Part shown: positions 35,303 through 46,387 of the stretch, one piece after another | How positions within the stretch are numbered: position 1 is the first letter of the stretch | Layout of the letters: the number at the start of each line of letters is the position of its first letter | NCBI GenBank assembly: GCA_010093605.1 | Contig: MU004200.1 | Span: forward strand, 316,155 to 380,154 | DNA: 64,000 nucleotides | Direction: 5' to 3' | DNA from: Lophium mytilinum | Lineage: Eukaryota; Ascomycota; Dothideomycetes; Mytilinidiales; Mytilinidiaceae | The notes under the pieces: model-generated | Told to the model about the DNA's origin: nothing | The model's database searches: none | The model's input: only the letters and a program-made list of their open reading frames with translations | Made by a program: the position numbers and the translations under genes

Positions 35303-37698
35303 TTATATGGCTTCGGCACCAGGATATCTCCCACCAGCACCAGCAATTGGAGGTATCACCCCTGGCTGTCTCCCTCCACCTCGTCCACCTCTCCCGCCGC
35401 CTCTACCACCCAGTCCGACACCTGGTATCGCAAAGTCGGGGTTTACAGCGTTGGACTCTAAGATTATATCCTCTTGTCGAGGAGGTCGACGCGCGCCATA
35501 GCCGCCAGCATATCCTGCCCCTTGGTACGGAGGATACTGGCCAGGCGGCGGCGGGCCACCCATGCCTGGAGGTGGCGGCCGCCAGTTGGGATTAACACCT
35601 CTCTGGGAGACAGAGGTGAAGTGGGACGCTTCTGACGCAGCTGGCGAGCGTGATCCTTCGGCGATAGACTCGTACGAGGAATCACGTTCTAGCACAGGTT
35701 CGTTTGGGTGTAGGTGGTTTGGCGAAGCAGCGGGGAGGTATGGCGCATTTTGTGGTATCGACGGGAGGTGTTGGTTCGCTGCGTAGCCAGGCACAAGTGC
35801 AGCAGGGAGTTCAGTCGCCTGAGGGGTATCTGCAAAGCGGGGATCAACATCTTCATAGTAATCGGATGATTTGTTTCGGCGGTGTATTGGCGAATGGGCT
35901 AGTTGAGCAGGCAGTTCCACAGGTGAAGCTGCGATGGGCGAGAGCCCACGAGCACTGCTAGATGGAAGCGTCTGATCTGACACATTTTGGGGTGGCTCGT
36001 TCCAGTTCGCTCTAGGAGGGTTGTATTCGCTTCAGACTGTTAGCAGCGGAAAGCAGCTGTAATGGACTCGACTTACTCGGAGTATACACTCCCAGGGCTC
36101 ATAGGATCACCTGGCGTCCCTTTCCGCGGTGCTTGAGGGCCATTAAACCCTCCTCCTTGCTGCAAGGCTAGCATGCCTTGAACGTCCCCATCGCTATCCC
36201 TTAGTCCGTAGTTCATGGGTGGCGTCCCGTTTCTGGCATCCATTTCAATCGCTTGACCAATCCCCATTGGTTGCTGCATGGGAGCCACTGGAGATACACC
36301 CCCGGCGCCATAGGGAGCTGGTGACTGCTCTCGACCTGCGTAGAAGCGGTTGTTGTAGTCTGGTGGAGGGCCTCTGCCGCCACGTCCAGCCATGCCCGCG
36401 ACCATCCCAGGACCCATGCCACCTCTTCCACCCCCATTCCACCCTGGCGGTGGTGGACCGCGCATGCCTTGAGGACCTCCTCGCCCATAACCTCCTCTCG
36501 GTGGGCCTCCTCTAGGGGGCCCGCCCCGTCCACGACCGTAAGGAGCTCCGCGTCCGCCTGGTCCCATCGGTGGCCCTATTGGTCCTTGTCGCATGGAACC
36601 TCCATTCTGCATACCAGGTGGAGGAGGTCCGTAGCCGTCCACGGGAAGCGGAGGAATAGTATTACCGTATTGATCTCTGGGTTGGCGCCGTCCTGATGGG
36701 CCTCTGGAGGGGTCGCGGTATTGATCCGGGCTTTCGTCTCCGTAACCCGAACCGCCTTGCTGTCTACCGTTGGTGCTACTGCTTTTCACAGATGGGTTTC
36801 GCGGGTTTAGTGGTGTCATGTCGTCGGAGGTCTGCTGGTTTTGCATCTCAAAGGTAGCAAAACCCCCTTTTCTGTCCCCAACCAGTGTATCACCGGTTGA
36901 CAGCGGAGGTGGAGAGTCGGCCTTTGGTAGATCATCCATGACAGGCGCTTCCACAGGGTGGTTGTTGTAGTAAGTCTCGCCATTCATGTCGGCGTTCTCG
37001 GCGATCCTCTTCTTTCGAGCTTTCCTGCTTACCAAGGTTCGGCGCATTGCACAAGTGACCACACCGCTTGCAGTGATGATGATGGTAGCGGCCAGGACAA
37101 TCCATCCTCCCCAGGCCATGTGGGGCACGAACAATAGGATATCCACCAGGAAGGCCAAGAGAGAAACGAGCAGTGTCGGAAAAGTAAGTATTAAAAGTGC
37201 TAGAAGATAGCGCGGAGAATGCGCGGGCGAATGGAAATGGGCTGCCACAGACAGGGCGAAGCATATTAGAGTCAAAAGACATGCAATTGGATGGACAATC
37301 AAGATGGAAGAAAGCGAGTGTCTACGGTGATGTTTAGTAGGGGCCTTAAGTACTTGCTGGGAGAAGTTAATAACCTTGTAGCTGAGGGAAGAGAAAAGTC
37401 AGAGTCGTCTGCCTTGGAGAATATGCCATCTATCACAATTGGTGTCAGCTATCCGGTTCAATCGCAGCTGGCGCTCCGTGTATTGAGCGTCCGCATGGCG
37501 TCCAAACGCACCTGTGCCATATCCCACGCGCATCCCGCTACATGTGTCGCCATTGCAGTAGCCAAAGACGCCGAAATGGACGCCCTTGAAGGTGGCCAGG
37601 GGTATTGCCTTGATGATCGGCGTGGAAAGGGTCGAAAGGAGGAGCAGGACGAATGCGACGAAGAACAGGATGGACAGCGGCGTGGCTGGTCGCAACAT
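35303..37698 (-). CDS. palI: pH-response regulator PalI/Rim9
   Basis: Four exons on the minus strand: 37698-37512, 37429-37375, 37321-36077 and 36029-35303, giving 737 residues. The start MLRPATPLSILFFVAFVLLL is the first of four membrane segments; others lie near 86-106, 117-137 and 145-165 (SSILIVHPIACLLTLICFAL; LLALLILTFPTLLVSLLAFL; WIVLAATIIITASGVV), the SUR7/PalI fold. The short second exon supplies DGIFSKADDSDFSLPSATR, which fits the extracellular loop. The long cytosolic tail is Gly/Pro/Arg-rich (PPRGGPPRGGYGRGG type repeats) and ends with NPDFAIPGVG and RGG motifs typical of PalI. PalI assists the PalH receptor at the plasma membrane in alkaline-pH signalling to PacC. Confidence 0.92.
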
Positions 37699-38794
37699 GG
37701 CGGCGGCGGCGTGGGCTGGAGTCGGCGGCGAAGATGCAGCTCGCCCTTGCTCGGCGGGCGAGTCTCTGGGCAGTGAGCGAGGTAGCGATGTGAGGTTGAA
37801 GAGGAGTGTGGCTGCGCAGGCGTTTGAGATGGTGAGACAGTCGCGGCGTCTAGCTCAGCGAGTCCGGGTGAAACGATGGGGAGAAAACGAGAGTCGGGTT
37901 GCTTGGGGCGCGCATTGGGGACGCGGTCTCAGGGCTCGTGGGAGGGCGCAGCGGTGAGGGCGTAGGGGAGTGAGAGCAATGGTCGCGCACGCAAGCAGAA
38001 GTTGGCAGGATAGCGTGGTGTTTGGCACAGTGATGCGCCAGCCAGCGGCAGAGCGGTGCCCAGATTCCACGCCGAGGGGGGGCTTGGGGGGCCGCTTGGA
38101 CGCCAGACGTGCCGCTAGACCTGCAAACCGTTAAATTACTGCTCAGGCACGTACCACTGCGGTTAGCAGCCCGCCGGTGATAGCACGGGAGTTGTTAGAG
38201 TTGTTAGAGCACGGCTGGACACTTGGGGCACCCCGCTCCCAAGAAGCTGTACTGTCCTTCTCGAACCTCAGAACTTCACGTGCGGGCCGTATCCAATGCG
38301 ACACGGCCCTGACGCCTGCAACACCACGGTAGCGCTTGTCTTCACAATGTCTGACCGTCGCTCCAGCCGATAGCATCACTCCGCCGGGTTCCCTCCCCGG
38401 GCAGCCAGCACATCCCCGTCTCGTCCGTCTCCTTGAGCGGCTCCTCGGCCCTGGTTGGATGCCCGCGCCCCTGCTGCATAACGGAACCGCGACGGTGTCG
38501 TTCTGGAATGAAGTGCTCTGGGTTGCGACGTCTCGGCCCTGGATCAAGTGGCCTAGCCCACCCTGCTAATCATCACGCTTCACGATGCACTAGGGCTGCG
38601 CACGAACTCAAGTTTGGAAGCTTCTTTGGGCTCCGTCGTTTGTCACTATGGGTGTGCTAGCATTTTGCCGTCCTTCAACGCCGCCTTCCTGCCAGCACGC
38701 AGACTGGTATAACAGATGGCTCCCGCACCATGGCAAGAAGCCTCGTCCAACTCTCCACCACCCCACATTTGGCATTACTCTCCAGGTCAAATGC
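37699..38794. other. Intergenic region, PalI promoter and RPS4 3' end
   Basis: No gene seen. The part next to PalI (37,700-38,060) is G-rich on the + strand. A short repeat gttgttagagttgttagagc-like word occurs near 38,190-38,210. Confidence 0.55.
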
Positions 38795-40010
38795 TTAGTG
38801 CCCAGCCTGAGCCTGCGCACGGCGGCGGTCGCGCTCCTCGGCAATCGAGAGCTTGACACCCTTGCCCTTGGGCAGGCTGATCCATGGCTTCTCGCTGCCG
38901 ATGATGAAGACGTTGCCTTCGCGGGTAGCAAACTCGTTGTCAACCGCGTCCTTGATGTGGACGATGTTGAAGCCTCCGTCGTGGCGTTCGCGATGGGTGA
39001 CGACACCCACACGGCCCATGTTACGGCCACCAGTCCTGCCAATTCAGTTAGCATCGTTAAGTTGCCTCAGCTGGAAAGCACACTTACACCATGGCGATGA
39101 CACCAGTGTCGAACTTGATGAAGTCCGTGATCTTGCCAGTGGCAAGATCAATCTTGATCGTGTCGTTGACCTTGATCGCCGGGTCGGGGTACCGGATCCT
39201 GTGTACTGCGTTCAGTATGCCGTCTTCTTCTAAGCCAACGCCAAAGCTTGGTCCAACGTCTGAATGATGCTAAACTTACGTTCGTGCATCGTGCGTAACC
39301 AAGAATGGGATGCCGCCCTTTCCAAGCTGAACCCGCTTGACCTTGCCCAACTTGTATGCAGCCTGTCGAATATCAGTGACCTGTTGCCCCGTATGCTATA
39401 TCCATAACTACGTACCTCCTCGGCCGTGATGCGGTGCACCGTGAAACGGCCCTTGGTGTCGTAGACCAATCGGAAGCTCTCGCCAGTCTTCTCAATGGTG
39501 ATCACGTCCATGAAGCCGGTGGGGTAGGTGGCATCGGTTCGGACCTTGCCGTCGACCTTGATGAGACGCTGCATAACGATGGCCTTGACCTCACGGCCGT
39601 TGAGCGCATACTTTAGGCTGAGGCGTTGTCAGAAGACCGTGTTCTAGAGCGAGGAGCGTGTTTCGAGTACTGACCGGTTGCGGAGGAAGACGATGAGCGG
39701 CATGCAGTCACGGAGCTTGTGGGGACCAGGTGAGGGTCGGGGAGCGTATGTGCCCGAGAGTTTGTCCAAGAGCCAATGCGAGGGCGCGCTGAGGCGCTTC
39801 TGGTGCTTCTTTCTGTGTAGAGAATCTTGTCAGTCCCAATTTTACCAAGCAGTGCTAAAGTATAGGCATGAAATTGGTGAGAGCCCCCAGCGTCGAAGAG
39901 ATCCTGAGATTCGGTCCTTCGAAGATCTCCGTGAAATCTGGTCGAGGGCTGTCGCGGAAGAAGTTGCGTCGCTTGAGAAGAGAATCTAATACTTACGGTC
40001 CTCTACCCAT
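38795..40010 (-). CDS. RPS4: 40S ribosomal protein S4 (eS4)
   Basis: Six exons on the minus strand: 40010-39997, 39812-39675, 39617-39416, 39362-39280, 39198-39088, 39035-38795, giving 262 residues, the usual family length. [20 protein letters not shown] opens the protein; [71 protein letters not shown] and the end [19 protein letters not shown] are all standard eS4 blocks (S4 RNA-binding domain, then KOW). The first coding exon has only 14 nt (MGRG plus two bases) and is followed by a 184-bp intron, a layout common in fungal ribosomal protein genes where the first intron sits right after the start. The protein binds 18S rRNA in the small subunit body. Confidence 0.96.
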
Positions 40011-40745
40011 GATTGCGATTTAATCAGAGGCGATGGTGGAGGAGGGTCGAAGTTGGCTGGGGCTGAAGTTCGGTCGTCAAAGTGCGCAAAATGGATTTCG
40101 TGGGCCCGCATCAATGGTCGGCCCGGTTAGCGTCGATAACTTGCACGTGACTTGACACAGCATTTTATGCTTCAATTTTGGGTCAGCAAGTCTCCTTATC
40201 ACTAACAAAATAACCTCTATGTGTCTGAGGGCGCATAGACAGAGGCTACATATAGCGTTTCAAATCCTTGAATTGGCTTGGTAGTGTTGTCACATGAAAA
40301 GTTAAAAGTAGCTTCTAATCATGAGCATGTAGCCTGTGGTATCTCATATCAAAAGAAATACCAGTTTAAAAAGACTGAATACGATCAGAGGAACAGCCCA
40401 TGCCTGGAGGAAAGCTATTAATTCCTGTTCTATGAAATAGTCATCTTCAAGCCCCTTCTCCCGATCTCTATGACCATGAGATGAGACGATGCTTTGAAAG
40501 CACAGGCATGGTTCCACTACTTCCATCCACATTTGTACTTATGCTCTAGTGTACCTTAAAAACGGGCTGGTATCTCTTAAGGTTTGGAAGCTGAGTGGTG
40601 GAAAAGATAGAAGAGATCCAGCAGTCCCTGGACCGGACATGCGTAGAAGGAAGGGCAATATCAGTCCGCAGCTTTTGAAGTCTCTTTAGATTGGTATCGA
40701 AGTCTATTAAGAACTTTTGAACACTGTACCGCTTCATGCAACGAC
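40011..40745. other. Intergenic region, RPS4 promoter and HOM2 3' end
   Basis: No gene seen. The first 140 bp upstream of RPS4 must hold its promoter. The remainder is AT-richer and featureless. Confidence 0.6.
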
Positions 40746-42027
40746 TCATGCATACCCTTTTAATACAGCCGCCTCGGCATTCAATATCGACGACCCGGCT
40801 GCTCCGATAACAGCTAGAAGCACTATTAGCACGACACGAAACCAATCCGGATGGGGGAACCTACTATTGTGGCTCAACGCAACAAACTTGATATCAAAAA
40901 TCCCGCTCTCGTCCTCCCTAATCCTCCCCACACTCACAGCATACCCCCTATCCGTCTCCCTATCCAGCCGCGGCTGCGGCCTATCCGCCTCCTCCATAAC
41001 CACAATCGCATTCTTCGGCGCGGACGGACACCCCAGAGTCTGAGCCTCCGAGACATACTCCCGCATCGCCTGCTTAACCTCCTCCGCACTCGGCGGGGGC
41101 CTCTTCGCAAACCGCAGCGACACACACGCCGTATGCCCATCGAGCACGGCCACGCGATTACACGCCGCCGAGATCTTCATCGGCTGGTCCACAAACCCCG
41201 TCACATCCGCGTTCGTGCCGCCCAAGATCTTCTGCGCCTCCGACTCCAGCTTGTCCTCCTCGCCCGAGATGAAGGGCACCACATTGTCTATGATATCCAT
41301 GCTGCTGACGCCCGGGTAGCCAGCGCCGGATACCGCCTGCATGGTGACGACGCTGACCTGGTCGACGGGGCCGAATTTGGACTGCAGCGCGGCGAAGGGG
41401 ATCACGATGCCGATGACGGCGCAGTTGCTGTTGCAGACTAAGAAGCCCTTCTGCAGGCTGTGCTGCTTGCGTTGGTGCTTGATGACGTCGAGGTGGGGGA
41501 GGTTGACGGTGGGGACGACGAGGGGGACGAGGGGGTCGCGGCGGTAGTTTTTGGCGTTTGAGAAGACGGCGAACTCGGCTTTTAGGAAGGCCATTTCTAG
41601 GGTAGGGGTGTAAGTAGCCTTGATATGCGAGGGATATACTTGTTTTTAGAGTGAGACACGCACCTACGTCCCCAGCTACATCGCTATCTAGACCAGAGAA
41701 GACGAGGTCGCAGTCCTTGAACTCCTCCGGTGTGCATTTCTTCACTACTAACTCGCCAATTTGCGCTGTGAATGGAAGAGCTTGCTTCCACTTGACGGCA
41801 TCTCGGTATTTCTTCCCCGCGGACCGTTCGCTCGCGCCTACTGCGTGGAGGACGAAGTGTGGGTGGAGAGCGAGCAGTAGGATGAAGCGCTGTCCTACTG
41901 ACCCCGTTGCGCCGAGTACGCCTAGTCGATGGTCAGGGTAGGTACTATGAATGCAATGCTGTCACTGACCGCACTTCTTCTTCGGGAATCCAGGGCTCTT
42001 GTTAGAGAGGAATTGTTCTGCCTGCAT
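40746..42027 (-). CDS. HOM2: Aspartate-semialdehyde dehydrogenase
   Basis: Four exons on the minus strand: 42027-41970, 41921-41664, 41596-40865 and 40813-40746, giving 371 residues. The NADP-binding loop [10 protein letters not shown] (about 23-32) directly follows the first intron. The catalytic cysteine lies in CNSNCAVIG (Cys at about 164); [10 protein letters not shown] and DGHTACVSL follow in the usual order, and the end [20 protein letters not shown] is assembled across the last intron (40814-40864). The enzyme reduces aspartyl-4-phosphate to aspartate semialdehyde, the branch point to methionine, threonine and isoleucine, in the cytosol. The ATG at 42027 gives [14 protein letters not shown], a typical fungal leader with no targeting peptide. 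Confidence 0.95.
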
Positions 42028-42334
42028 GTTTGCGTGTGGATGTTGAGTCAACGCGCTTGGGATCTTTTTACTTATGAGAGCACGGTTGCGATTGCGGGGA
42101 GTCAAAATAAATACGGTATGCTGCATGTTCAGCCACACAAATGGGTCACCGAATGGATAATTTTCAAAGCCCGAGACTCATCGTCGGCCTGCAGGATACC
42201 CGATTATTCATTCGTGACATGATGCCTAATGTCGTGTCGCGCCGAAACGGCGTTTGGCCGGTCTATGCAAGAAATGACAGAGGCCTCCCAATGCATGTGA
42301 AGTGAGATATACTCCGTGCTACCCTTCCAACCGA
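42028..42334. promoter_or_regulatory. HOM2 promoter / DLD 3' region
   Basis: 307 bp between the HOM2 start and the stop of the upstream, same-strand D-lactate dehydrogenase gene. Contains a TGACTC-type word on the minus strand (gttttgactcc complement, near 42,100; on + ggggagtcaaaat), which matches the Gcn4/CpcA general amino-acid control site expected for HOM2. Confidence 0.5.
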
Positions 42335-44512
42335 CTACGAACTCGGCAGATCAATGATCTTGCCAGGGTTCATGAGCCAGTGAGGATCCAATGCTCCTTT
42401 GATCTTCTGCATAACTCCAATAGTGTCCAGCCCGAGTTCTTTAAGCAGAGAATCTTTCTTGCCAAGCCCGATGCCGTGCTCCCCTGTGCACGTCCCATCC
42501 ATTTCCAAAGCTCGATCCACCATGTCGTGGATGCACTTCTCGACCGCAGCTCGCTCCCTGGGGTTCTTGCTGTCGTAAAGAATGCTCTCGTGGAAGTTGC
42601 CGTCTCCAATGTGGCCAAGAATGCTGGCGAATAATCCCAGGTCATCCATTTCTTTCTTTGATATCTCTGCCGTCTGGTTAGTACATGCTGGTGCTTAGTG
42701 AGGACACTGCGTACCGATGATATCAGGCAGTCTTGACAGAGGTACTGCAACGTCTGTGGACCACACTTCTAGACCTTCAGTGCGCAGTGCAAGCATGCTC
42801 CAAAGTGACTCTTTCCGAGCAGACCAAAGGGTCTTCTGCTCCGCAGCATCGATTGCAAACTCGAAGTCACCGCTTTTGTGCATCTTTGCGATTGTTTTGA
42901 CCATTGCCGTATTCTCTTGGACCTGAAAGATGGAAATTAGCATATTATGAAATGAGCTCCTCAAAGGGAATGCGCAGCTGCTTACTCCTGCTTTCGTTCC
43001 AGAGAACCTGCGATTGAGTATCAGATTCATGCTCAGATGCCAGCAGAGGAGTGCTCTTACTTGAAAAACATTGTAGGAACTTCTTTCCACTTCTTCGGAG
43101 TAGACCCTGAGCGATTGATTACTCCCATCTGGACCTCGTCCATGATCTCCATGGCAGCGACAGGGATGCCTGCGCGCATGACCTTTGAAGCTGCGGCTGC
43201 CGCATCGCGGATAGTAGGGAATGTGACGACTGCAACACTGGTTTCTTGAGGAATAACTGTGAGTTTGAGAGTGATCTCAGTGACGAGCCCCAATGTCCCT
43301 TCAGAGCCTATGAAAAGGTTCGTCAAGTTGTAGCCCGCTGAAGACTTTCTGAAAAGGGGTTAGTCGACAAATCTTGCTGCAGGCTGGTCTGTGGCGTACC
43401 TTGGACGGCGCCGTGTTTTTATGATGGTGCCATCTGCTAGAACGACCGTGAGGTTGACGACCCAATCTTTCATGGTGCCATAACGAACAGCATTGGTGCC
43501 GCTGCAGGTATTCAAGACATGTCAGAACACGTCATGCTTCACAGATAGGGTTGACCGGAGACCAACCTGCAGCTTGTGCCCACCATCCCGCCTATTCTGG
43601 CCTGAGACGCATTAACACGTGGACCGGGATACTCTATGTGGCGGTTCCGCGCCACATGCAAGCGTTACTTACAGATGGACCAGGGTCGACAGGAAAAAAC
43701 AGTCCCGAGTCTTTTATCTGCTCGTTCAAACTCATCCAAGGCACCGAGGGCTGAACGACGACATCCATACTGACATATGCACGTCAGCTGCGACGTCCAC
43801 GTAGCGATCTGCAGGTAAATCTCGCTTACTCGTCGGCGTGCAACGTGATGATCTTGTCCATGAATGTGAAATCGATACTCATACCTCCAAAAGGGGCCGA
43901 AAAGTTAGCCTCCAGACTAGATCCTCCCGAGTAGGGAACTAGGCCTCTATTTAGCGCAATCGTAGTAGCACGATGATCGGGACATACTCATAGGCACACG
44001 ATATTTGTGGCATGTCTTGGCGATTTGGGCTACCTCTTCTGTAGACTTGGGATAAGCAACTGCAACTGGAAGTTGGTCGATATTGATCGAAGACCACTCT
44101 GAATAGCCATGCAACAGGAGGTCTTCATCGTCGGTGCTGATGGCATCGGACCCCAGTGTATACTTCAGTTCCTGGATAGCCTGGACACATGATCAGCATG
44201 AAAAGAAAGAATTGAGCCTCGCCTAAACTCTGTCCACACCTTTTCCATGTCGGTCTTGTTCGCATAGCTGGGCTTGCGGAAATTGGCCCATGACAGCTTG
44301 AAGTGCGAGCTGGCGTCGTTGACGCCGTACAGATAGGTGAGTGATGCCGTGAATGCCGTGAACAGGAGCACTCGGCCAGAGGTCCAGGGCGATCTCTGGC
44401 CGGCAATGGGCTTGCCTGCTTTCTGGGCAGCGGTTGACTGGTGGCGAACAGCACCCCGCGCCAACAGTGGAGTGGCAGATAGCCTCGACAGAGGCCTCAC
44501 GATGCGGAACAT
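42335..44512 (-). CDS. DLD1: Mitochondrial D-lactate dehydrogenase (cytochrome)
   Basis: Ten exons on the minus strand: 44512-44240, 44180-43988, 43938-43830, 43769-43673, 43601-43567, 43501-43400, 43348-43061, 43007-42986, 42922-42715, 42666-42335; phases agree and 552 residues result. The N-terminus is Arg/Ser-rich ([20 protein letters not shown]), a mitochondrial presequence, followed by one hydrophobic segment near 50-65. The FAD-binding PCMH domain has VPYSGG-type [42 protein letters not shown] and [16 protein letters not shown]; the C-terminal FAD-oxidase domain ends with [10 protein letters not shown] and [18 protein letters not shown]. It oxidises D-lactate to pyruvate, passing electrons to cytochrome c. 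Exon 8 has only 22 nt and exon 5 only 35. A related 2-hydroxyglutarate dehydrogenase is less likely given the presequence and TM segment. Confidence 0.9.
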
Positions 44513-46387
44513 GGTGGAGGGGGAGGTCAAGTGGGAAAGGAATGATCCTCGGGCTTCGACAAAATGAGCGGGATGGGACTTGGGTTTCGGCTTTTACAGG
44601 CCATCAGGGTCTGGGACGCGCGAAGTCCACGAGAGTCGGTTTGATGGGAACGGCACCGCCAGCGGCCCGTTGAGACATTTTGTAGGCGGATGAGGGACCC
44701 ACGAGGCGAGCGGGGAGGGAGCAACTAGCTGGCTTTTGAGTCTAAACGCAGTTGGCGCGCAGGCCTGGGCAGAGGTGGTCGCCTCGAGGAACGGGACAGC
44801 TCACGGCCAGGGGCGATGTCGCCCGTCTCATCTGGCGGGTGCTGGCACGAGAGCGGGCCAGTGAAGGGGCTGCAGGCTGAGGGCCCTTTGCACCGCGTTG
44901 TGTCCGGCGGCGTGTCGACATGCAGCAATTGGCAAGGGAAAAAGGCTGCATGATCAGCTGCAGGGGCGGGCACGACGAGCGTTGTCCCACGGCATCGAGG
45001 CCAGGCGGTGCAGCGTGCCGAAGCTGGCAAAAGAAACTGCGGGGAAGCATGTATGTACGAGGTATCGTGGGTTGAGAGGCAGCTTGCGTCCGTGCCGAGT
45101 CGCCGTCGAGTACGAGGCCACCGACGATAGGTAAACACCAGGCCAGATTACGGTATAGAAATGGTAAACTGGCAGTCCCATTGGGCCGTACCAGCATTTG
45201 CAGGGATTGGACGTTACCATTGCAGAAATTCACTATCCATCGGACGTGGTCACGGTCTCGAGTACTGACATAGGGGAAGCCTGTCGAGAGTGGGAGGATG
45301 AGGCGCGATGCATGTATCGTCACATCGGCTGGCAGTGCTGGGACGCGCAGCAAGGCCCACGGCGCCCGTCATACGTACCTAACTCCAGGCCGACTGGTTC
45401 CTGGCCGATGTCGCGTGCCAGCAGCTGAGGCGCTGCAGCACACTCCGAATCCACGTCGGCGGTCCTCCCAGCGCGCATGTGCGGGTTTCCGTGGGCGCCC
45501 TCGAAAGCATCGCATTGCCGCTTTGGGCCAGATCTGAGGCTCGGCCGTGCAGCCGATCCCGTGTTCCAAGATTCGGGACGAGATCGTGAAGATGGAGAAT
45601 ATCCACAGCTAACGGCACAGCAAGCACCGCGTCCACAGAACCTAGCCATAACGACTTGCGAAATTGCTGCGACTGAACCGCCGCATCCTGCTCCTCTGGC
45701 TCCACTCCTTCGTGACATCCGCTGACGCAGTGCAGCAGCATGAGCGGTGAGCGTGTGGTCGTATCGCCTGTCTAATCGTATCTCCCGCAATTGGACGCAG
45801 CGAGATACAATTACCCTTCAGAAACAAAAGCGCCTGTGCTCGCTCGTACGGGAGCCATGGCCGTGTGGGGTGCTTGCATCCCGCACTGCTATCAGGCTCC
45901 CTGGAGCGAAAAGTGGCAGTCCACGAATCCGATGTCTGGTTTGAGACATTCGATCCGTGAGATACACGCTCTTTCTGTGCTTGTGTCCGCTTGCCCGCCA
46001 CTGCTCGTTCGTCGTCAGCTATTGAGAACTGTGGAATCAATCTGGCACGTCTGATAGCGCTCTGGGCCATCCCGTCGGTATTGGACTGCCACTTTAAGTT
46101 CTTGGGACCTGCAGGTGGCGACGAAGTACCCCAGAGCCACGCCTCCACGTCTGCTGAATACTTCCGCCGGAGCCTCGTGCGGTGAGGGGGAAATCCCGCA
46201 ACCCTGCTGTTCTAGATGAATGGCATTGCCGAGCATTGGCGAGCTTGAGAGGTAGGAGGTAGGAGGTAGTGAATGCCTAAGGCATTCACACTCCGTTGCC
46301 CGGCAACCTCAATGGCGGCGATGACTTCTCCAGCAGGCGCGCTCTCGCACAGCACTCCGCATTTCTACGACGCACCACCGCATCATC
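44513..46387. other. Large intergenic region between divergent DLD and coiled-coil genes
   Basis: 1.9 kb with no gene recognised; frames up to 203 codons on both strands overlap one another and look random (Arg/Ala/Pro-rich, no motif). The genes on both sides point outward, so two promoters are expected. Near the right end lie a threefold gaggtag word (46,249-46,269) and the palindrome at 46270-46288. Confidence 0.55.
46270..46288. repeat. Perfect 19-bp palindrome
   Basis: tgaatgcctaaggcattca has two 9-bp arms around a single central base. It sits about 100 bp before the start of the coiled-coil gene and is followed by a second short dyad, gttgcccggcaac (46295-46307). It could be a binding site for a dimeric regulator; nothing else supports that. 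Confidence 0.5.
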
